A stretch of 64,000 bases of DNA from Pocillopora verrucosa (taxonomy: Eukaryota; Cnidaria; Anthozoa; Scleractinia; Pocilloporidae), in NCBI RefSeq assembly GCF_036669915.1, contig NC_089316.1, positions 1,218,734-1,282,733 on the forward strand, given 5' to 3'. Within the stretch, counting starts at the first letter, position 1; every line of letters starts with the position of its first letter. Positions 56,382-64,000 of the stretch are shown here, in pieces. The notes under the pieces are model-generated. The model was not told where the DNA came from. It made no database searches and saw nothing but the letters and a program-made list of their open reading frames with translations. A program made the translations under genes and the position numbers.

Positions 56382-58928
56382 AACAAACAAAATGAAGTAA
56401 CGATGATATTCAAAACTCCTATTTAGACCTATTTACCAACAATCCAGACAGACGTTTCTGTCTAGGTTGCCTGTGGGTTAAGGCCACAAACTGAGATAAA
56501 GCTCGAACAAATCAGTTTAGGTAGTAGCACTAAACTGTCCCATCGTGTATGCAGGTATCATCATTTTTAGTCGTGGAGAGAGTGCGCAAATTGATCAAAG
56601 TGACGCTATGGTGAACTCGTAGATAAACTGTGCAGAATATTATAAGAATATGCAATGATTGTACTAAACTGTCAATTATTCTGTGATTCCAGAATACAGA
56701 ATCGAGCCATTATCTCCAAATTGATCCGCTTTATCTAACAATCGGTCCGCCATCTTTGATAAGATGTATGCAACCTATTTCGGCCTGATGAAGTCGACGT
56801 GTTTTATGAAACTATTTGAAACAAAAGAATTCCTTTTTACTGACAATCGAGACAGGGTTGCCTATGGGTTATGGCCACAAAGATAAAAAACAGATCAGGC
56901 TAGGTAACAGCTCTAAACTGTTCAATTATGTATACGTGCACTATCATTTTTAGTCGTAAGGGAGAGTACTGAAATGAGCTGTATGCTCTCCCCAGACTCT
57001 TTTGGCCGTGCTAACGCCACGAAATTTGCATGTCGTATATCCTGAGATATTCAAATCCACAAGTGAAAAAGTGTTAGGTCTGTGTGTACTTTTTTATTTG
57101 AGGTACAATGAAATCGCACGAAAAGGATAGTTTAATTCCAATTGAATATTTCTTGCACGATAATATTTGCGCAGTATTTTTCCGAGCCCCGTATGGGCGT
57201 CGAAAAATATGAGCAATGGACAAAATGTCAGTTCGTATTATTTGTCAAACCATCGAATGAGAAATTTATAGTTACAATATTATTCCATTTTTTATTATTT
57301 CAGTGTAACCTTTGTGTTGCTCAGCTTTCCGTCCGTACTTTTGCCTTAACTTACAATGTAATGTCGTGGCATATTTTGCAAGTTCCGTTGCCCTTAATTA
57401 TACGGTAAATGACATAAGATACCATATGAAAGTTTGAAAACCTGACGTTGTAATTGTCAACCACTTGCCCAATGAAAGAGACGTAAGACCAACGCTCGAG
57501 TCTCACTTTGGCGGTAAAATACAGCTACCTTTATCTACGTTTAATTGACAATCACTCCAAATTAAAAAATTAGAACAGAGGACGTATTTTCCTCCGGTTT
57601 TCTTTTGAACCTCCAGACGGTGCTGGTAAATTCGGAGCCAAAGAAAGTCAAAAATCGACGAGGCAGGAATTACTTCTTTACGGCCAGCTTACATCAATAA
57701 CAAAGAAACTAAAAAATTCACTTGATAAGCCCGTTTATCAGGTTCAAAGCCTTAGGCAAATTATTCTTCTCTAATCTTAACGAGCGAAATTGAGTAGGGC
57801 TGAAATTTCTACTTAACCCCAAGTATGTTGTTCTCTAAGACTAGCTGAAAGAAAAACTGACAAATTAAGGTATGATTGATGGGAATGAAACAAGACATCT
57901 GGCCATTTTTTATTTCATTTACCTTTCTTTTTCTTTTTTTTTTACTAATAACTTCATAGAGACGTTTCATACAAATTTTAATTCTCAGGTGAAAATCGTT
58001 GGTAGATGTCGAGGGACTTAATATTTCAGGTAAATGAGGTAAGAAATTAATCAGTCCTCAGTCAGCTTTTTTAGTACTTCCAGAGAATAGTCCTTATCTG
58101 AAAAAAAACAAAACAAAACAAAACAGTCATGTAATCAAAATATATCCTCCACTTGGCTTGAAATACGCTGCATATTTGTCGTGGATGTTAACTGCTGAAA
58201 GAAACGAACGGTTGTCCGACTTTTGTCTGACTTTTGTTGTTGATGTTTTTTTTTGTTATTGTTGCTGCCATGCAGATGGCTGTGTCTTTATGTGTGAAGG
58301 GTAATAAAGAACAAAAAGCGGTACACTTGGAAGAGGGTTCAATATATAGACACTTCGATTTGAATTGGGTTTGGTGTTCGAGCAGATATGTTTTGCACAA
58401 CCAGCCCTGATATAAACAGTTGAAACTTTCAACGTTTGTCTTTTGATTTTTGACTGTTGGTTGTAATCACACGTAACTCAATAAACTTCTGAAAATTTTA
58501 TAAAACAAGAGAAATAAATACTGAATGTTCAGGATTTTCTCCAATACAAGAGAAACTCAAAGAGTTTATACTATCTACCTTATTGGCTAGTTCTCATTGC
58601 TTTTCCAAGTAACCAGTCCATATCACGTCCATATCCAAAAAAGTCCTGATTTGAGTTCTCATATCAACCGTAAATTTAAGTCCCATTCGGTTCCAGTCTC
58701 CCCTCGGTGGAAGCGGACTATAGCATTCTGCTCTCTCAGGACCCAAAACCTGTACTCTTTAGATGGATAATTCAAGGGGGGGGGGAGGGGGAGGTTCACT
58801 GTAGATTTAATATGCTCTTAGAAAGCTGTTCAGTCTTGAAGTTGTGTTTCTTTGTTGCAAAGGACCCTAACAATAAACCTACTATCTGAGTTCAATCTAT
58901 TAGAACCTTTACATGCCAATATCTTGAA
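56382..58928. other. end of the array and unique spacer
   Basis: To about 57740 the sequence is the usual 3' flank plus a diverged upstream block that is not followed by an exon 1. After that it no longer resembles the array. It contains a (CAAAA)n microsatellite at about 58101-58125 and a G-run at 58776-58794. Small open frames (for example 57142-57408 and 58188-58400) have no recognisable features. The boundary between the array and its neighbour lies near 57.7 kb. Confidence 0.6.
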
Positions 58929-61900
58929 TTAGGCGAACGATTGTAAGTGGTGTCGGGTATTACATGTTTCACTTAAGGTCTTTATATGAGCAGTACCCTG
59001 TTGTTTCTCGGTGTCTTCCATAACTTCGGCGGTGTGTTTCCCAAGGGTCTCCGGAAGTAACCAGCAAAAAACTGCAGCAATGAATGACAAGCTTCCCATC
59101 AAGGCGAAAGGAAAAATGGCGTTAATACGAGTCATCTCCACCACAAAGGGAGAGCTGGCTGCCCCAATACGACTTGCCACGGATACCATACCCATCCCGC
59201 TGTTTCTGAAATGAAATAATGAACAATTGACTTAAAAATTCCTTGCTCCTCGTTCGTGGAGCCTGTTACACACACTTCAGTCCGTTCTTTCTTTCCCTCC
59301 TCCGCTATTCTTAATTCTCTTTTCCTATTCTTTCTTTACAGGTAGTTTCGCCCCATGCCCCGTTCCCCGTCCCGCGTTCCTATTTTTCCCTTTCCGCTCG
59401 CCTTTCCCATTATTTGTTGTCATTTTTCATACCCACTCCCCGTTTACCATTTCACTTTCGTCTTTCACTATTTAACCTGGCTTTTCCCATTCATCCTTCC
59501 CATTGCAGGGTTCATTGCTTAGAACAGGGACGCGCGAAAAATGGCGAGCAAGCGGATGCAGCTGAAGTGGTTGTCAAGGAAACATTTTTCTTTGGGATCC
59601 TGCTAATTTCGCGAGGTCCATTTTTCGTGTGCCCACATTTAGCTCGTTTCCGCTGACTGAGAGCCTGGAACAAAGAGACTCTTCCAACTGCCTCACATAC
59701 AGCTGATAAGTTTTTCTGCTCTCTTAACAGGTTTAGTGGATAATGTATGAATTTTGTTAGAAGAGGTTATGAGTCAATCACATCTAGGGGCTAGATCGCT
59801 TAAACTTTATCCAATTTTATTGTAAATCTCACCTGACAATCGTTGGGAAAAGTTCAGCCGAGAAAACGTAAATGGCGTTGAAAGAAGTAGTAATACAGAG
59901 TTTACCCAGAGTGCCAAGCGTCACTCGACCAGCGATGTAACCTGAAAAGAAACACACTAAATGGTTGGTGAATATTCACGAGAAATTGAAACTGATATCA
60001 GTATAAAATATATCCTCGGGTCTCAAATACCTGTGTTATTAGTGCCATTTGGGATCAAGGAAACAGCTACCACAGTGACTCCTGCTAGAACCATGTAAGC
60101 TACCAACGTTTTCCGACGACCAAACCTGGAAAAAGAACAAATTAGTTTTAAAAGATCTTTCTTATCTAGTGAGAAAAAAAGTTGGAAGAACTCTTGTCAA
60201 TAGACTCGATTTGGCTCTCCCCAGCCCATTCCGGAATCTCTTCCTCCTTGAGTAAAGAGTCTTCGGGAACGAGCGTGGGCTCAATTGCCGAGTAGCGGCT
60301 AGTTATCAAATAAATCTTTTAAAAGTGACTGAGCGGTCAAACGTCGGTCATGCATAAGATAATCAAGCACAAGAGGGTCAATTTTGGGCGGCTTCAGAAC
60401 AAGATTTAGCACAAAATACTAAACAAAAATAAAAGAGGCATTGGCTGTCGATCAACATTTAAACAAATCTGAGAGAGGACTGATGAACAAAGACAGAAGA
60501 AAAAAATTCAAGACTATTCTAACAAAAAGCTTTTATCACAGGCATTTGTTGATCTACCAGCTGACAGGAACACGATGACAGGGCGCCTCAAAGTTCGATC
60601 ATGCGCAGAAGTCTGACCTATTTGTCGTCAAAAATTCTGTTCATTATTACTAAACCGTCCTAGTACCTGTTACAGTTGTGGATAACCAGTATATTTCCAG
60701 GGATTTCTACCAAACTCGTCAAAACAAAATTCAAATAGATACTTCCTCCAAATTCTCCCGAACTCAGTGACAGCCCGTAATACACCATGCCGTTCACGAA
60801 CCTGAACAAAACATTTAGGGGAGAAAAAACTTTCAACGGAATAGAATATGAGTCGATAAGACTGTGACAGGTCTTCAAAAAATGCTGACTCTTCCAAATT
60901 TGAAGAATAATATGGAGGTTGAAAACGAACTTTGAGCAGATCTTTCCCAATAGTGTTAATTTCCCAAGCTTAAACAAAACCATCAAATATTGGTTCTGTG
61001 AGATGGAAAAACATAAAATGGTTATTATACGCCAAGGAGCAATGAGCATATCTATGAAGAACTTAAAAAAGTTAATCTTGATATGTACAACCAACCACGT
61101 TCCTGAGCTTTTTTCCGCCTCTGAGCCGTCTGTCACATACCCTCTATTCCTCACCTCGGGTGGAAGGGCGTAAGGAGGGGGGGGGGGAAGAAAGTGAGAA
61201 TTCCAGCTCCGAGCACTCTATTCCTCACCCTAGGGTTGAAGGGGGAAGGGGGGAGGAGTGGGAATTCCGACTCCAAGCGTTCTTATTCCTTACCCTGGGG
61301 TTGAAGGGGGTAGGGGGGAGGAGTGGGAATTCCAATTCCGAGCACTCTATTCCTCTCCCTGGCGTTTAAGGGGGTAGGGTGAGAGGAGTGGGAATTCCGT
61401 CTCCAAGCACTCTATTCCCCACCCTGGAGGGAGGGGGGAGAGGAGTGGGAATTTCAACTCCTAGCACTCTATTCTTCACCTTAGGGTTGAAGGGGGAAGG
61501 GGGGAGGAGTGGAAATTCCAACTCTGAGCACTCTTTCCCTCACTTTGGGGTTGAAGGGGGGAGGAGGGAGTGGGAAGAGGAGACGTTTAGGGAAGAGGCT
61601 TCGTTCATAACTAACCAAGCATAACACTGGATCAAAGACAACTTTGCCATATTCCATGTCTTAAACAGCTCAAAGATCCCCTTGCTCGCGGTGGTTACTG
61701 GGACACGTAGTTCTTCGCTTGGCATCTCCTTCTTGTTCACTTTGGCGACATTAGACAAAATTTCTCGAGCTTCCTCTTTTTTTCCCTTAACAAGAAGCCA
61801 CCTCACTGATTCGGGAATGAACCTTTGAGGTAAGAGAAGTACGTTTGGTGATTAAAACACCTAGTGAGGGTTTATATCGAGTATCGAATGTAAAATTACA

Positions 61901-64000
61901 CGTAAGTGTGAAAATCCTAATTGAAAGTGGGCAGACCATTTGGCCATTTAAAGAGTTGAACTTTTTACCGAGAACAATTCCAACAAGTGCAAGAGGGAGG
62001 ATTTAAAGCAGGGACCATCAGATTACAAACTTTGCTTCTTAAACCAATCAGACGCCACACCAAACCCACCCGCAGGTTTCTCAAAGGGTCTCAATGAGGT
62101 TAACCGTCAGCCATAAAACGGCTAAAAAATTAGCTGTTAGGCGTAGAAATTGAAAATTTCTAACCGTTAGTCGTAAAAATTTAATTATAACAATTTTTCT
62201 TTTAATCAGAAAGGAAAGAGGTTGATATTCTATCAAGAAAACACCGTAGACCTGATGGGTCTGTTTATTCTCATTACCCACTGACTGGATATTGAATTGA
62301 TACTGTGAAGAGACGTTATATATTGATCACTTCTAAATTTTAAGCGACAAATATTTTTAACATACTTCCAGAATACGAGGATGAAAATCCACGGTGCTGA
62401 TGATACAATGAGTAGTGTTCTCCATTTACGAATAAAAAAGGCCTTCAGTCCTAAAATCATTAGGGCTGCGGTGAAGTAGAACCAAACAAGGGTCCCAGCT
62501 AGTGCTCTCCTCTCAGGCCCAACCAGTTCGGTGGCCAATACGAACATTGACAGAAAACAACCAGCCTCGAAAAACCCGATAATTACTCGGCAAACAGCAA
62601 TGATCCAGAACGCCTTAGCAAACGCCATAGCAAACGTCACCAGCAGCACTATTAACACGGAAGGGAACAGGACACTTTTTCGGCCATATCGGTCGGCGAT
62701 GAAACCCAACACGATGGCACCGACTGCCCAGCCAATGAACAGCATGGAATTTGCGAGCCACCCCAGCATTCCACGGCTACACACCAAGTCAAACTAAAAA
62801 AACAAACAAACAAACAAACAAAAAACGGCGGTTTGATGAACGTTGTTAGATTTTAGGAATAATCTACCATATACGGTTCACGTTACTGTATGTTAATCAG
62901 TCGTTTGCAGATCCTATCGTGTGGCGTTACTTACAGCCGATTGGCCGTGAAAGGTCTAGGTACGAAACTAATTGCATGTTTAACATGCCATTACGGGTGC
63001 ACGCTCGTACAATGCAGGCCGTTTAGGGGTCGGTCGGCAGATATGTGCATCTAGTCTTCTTCCACAACTATCTCTAGTGTGTGTAAAGAAAAAGCGTGTT
63101 TGAGGGAAATTAGTTCAGTTTGGCAACAAGTACTAAGCATTTTGTTCCTCGCAGAGTCCAAGTCTTCGTATATCGTAGGCGGGTGGGGAACATCAGAGAA
63201 TCACCGCGTCGCTTAGATTAAAGTTTAGATCGTGGGATCCAAACAACGACAGTCGATTCTTGGAACCAAAAATGTCCACGGAGAAGTATCCGAGAATGAT
63301 TTGTACCAAGTCGAGAATACTGTATATATATGCACTACATGACGCCGTCTCGGACCGTAATCCCTTAGAGCGTGTATTAGAAGAACACGCTTCCAGCAGG
63401 CAAAGGTCCAGTAGCTGTATGCTTGTGTAAGGTTTCACTAAATAATTGCTGCTTAATATATACAATATATGTAAGACAATTTTCAATGACCCCGAAATAA
63501 AAAAAGTGTCGTGACATATTTCCTTACGAAATCATTTGTTATCTATAACGTAACATATCTCCGTCAGGGGGGAGTATTCCATGACCAGGCTTCAACAGGG
63601 TGGTGCCCCAGAGGTGCGATGGGATTTATGGATCTTGGATCTAAGATATGGCTTTGAAATAAGTTTACAATTTATCGTCAGGAGTAGGGTGCCTTTTCAG
63701 ATCAGAAGCCTTGAATGAGGTGTGAATGTTGGTGGCGTTGCGAAGTACTGCTAAATATTTCAGTTAATTCTAGATATTCCTCCCGGATATTTTAGAGGTG
63801 GCTAAGAGGTTGATAAGGTGCAATCCAGAACGGATTTTCGTCTCCAGCGGGGTAGTGAAATGAAAAGACTTTGTCTGAAACTGGGCGTAAGGCCGCGGTG
63901 ACATACGATTACAAGTCTTCTTACTTTCCCTCCCGAATTCTGCTTACAGCATCAATTTCATTGTAACAACAAACCTTGTTTTTACCTCGGTTACAATAGT
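58929..64000 (-). CDS. SLC22-type organic ion transporter (MFS), 5' end outside window
   Basis: Seven minus-strand exons fit one frame: 64000-63986 (partial), 62793-62366, 61822-61616, 60801-60667, 60125-60031, 59941-59833 and 59205-58929, giving 421 codons plus stop, all GT-AG. Landmarks in order: TIVTE joined to [22 protein letters not shown], the MFS loop 2-3 motif; [33 protein letters not shown]; the long cytoplasmic loop; [81 protein letters not shown]. These are typical of SLC22 plasma-membrane transporters (organic cations, anions, carnitine). Family members are about 550 residues, so roughly 130 N-terminal residues (first helix and large extracellular loop) are missing to the right. 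The substrate cannot be told. It is convergent with the array and functionally unrelated as far as can be seen. Confidence 0.9.
61190..61580 (+). repeat. G-rich minisatellite in an SLC22 intron
   Basis: About six imperfect units of roughly 58-65 bp, each with a core like GGGAATTCC, then GAGCACTCTATTCCTCACCC, then GGGTTGAAGGGGG and GGGGGGAGGAGTGGG. It lies in the intron between exons 61616-61822 and 60667-60801 and reaches within about 40 bp of the exon 61616 donor. The plus strand has dense G-runs that could form quadruplexes. Confidence 0.8.
62794..63985. other. SLC22 intron, nothing recognised
   Basis: This intron lies between the first partly visible exon and exon 62366-62793. A (CAAA)n run at about 62798-62825 forms, on the minus strand, a TTTG-rich tract directly before the TTTAG acceptor. 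The minus-strand open frame at 63193-63486 does not resemble the transporter N-terminus. Confidence 0.6.

Noticed and set aside
63193-63486. N-terminal exon of the SLC22 gene
   Set aside because: The sequence lacks the first helix and Cys-rich loop pattern of SLC22; the real upstream exon end is at 63986-64000, with TIVTE joined to FDLVC.

Overview
The window is metazoan nuclear DNA: AT-rich, intron-containing, full of small repeats, with GT-AG introns and animal-type domains. A cnidarian (probably anthozoan/coral) source is my best inference from the gene style and retroelements, but the sequence does not prove the species.

From about 1 to 57.7 kb the window is one tandem array of a single plus-strand gene family. 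A complete unit has five coding exons. Exon 1 encodes a basic N-terminus, one membrane helix (type II) and a coiled coil. Exon 2 encodes a furin-like site, 33 uninterrupted Gly-X-Y collagen triplets and a first Ig domain. Exon 3 encodes a second Ig domain. Exons 4 and 5 encode a C-terminal TLDc domain. All four introns are phase 1. Seven units (A to G) carry all exons: A 5922-9957, B 15198-19118, C 21364-26502, D 30206-35205, E 38055-42252, F 44616-49410 and G 52178-56381. Six are open throughout (612-706 aa). B has an 88-bp deletion that shifts frame in the first Ig domain. D has a second, in-frame copy of the Ig exon. Two further units (1842-2121 and 12207-12486) keep only exon 1 and its promoter region, joined directly to the 3' flank of a unit, and could act as alternative first exons for A and B. 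Another junction near 438 joins an upstream block to a 3' flank. The array therefore shows repeated unequal crossing over. By architecture these genes should make trimeric, cell-surface or furin-shed recognition or adhesion proteins, analogous to gliomedin/colmedin, ectodysplasin or MARCO but with a TLDc head. Paralogue differences concentrate at a few positions of the TLDc exons.

Repeats inside the array: a tRNA-derived SINE lies at the same place in the intron before exon 4 of every unit, so it predates the amplification. In F it has expanded into 72-bp tandem repeats. C carries a 5'-inverted non-LTR retrotransposon fragment. F carries a short reverse-transcriptase fragment (Penelope-like?) with a perfect 19-bp target-site duplication. 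116-bp tandem repeats run over the stop codon of A, B and E. The upstream regions share a TGACGTCA (CRE-like) site and a 12-bp palindrome about 100 bp before the ATG.

From 58.9 kb to the right edge, on the minus strand, lie the last seven visible exons of an SLC22-type organic ion transporter of the major facilitator superfamily. Its 5' end is outside the window, and one of its introns contains a G-rich minisatellite (61.19-61.58 kb).
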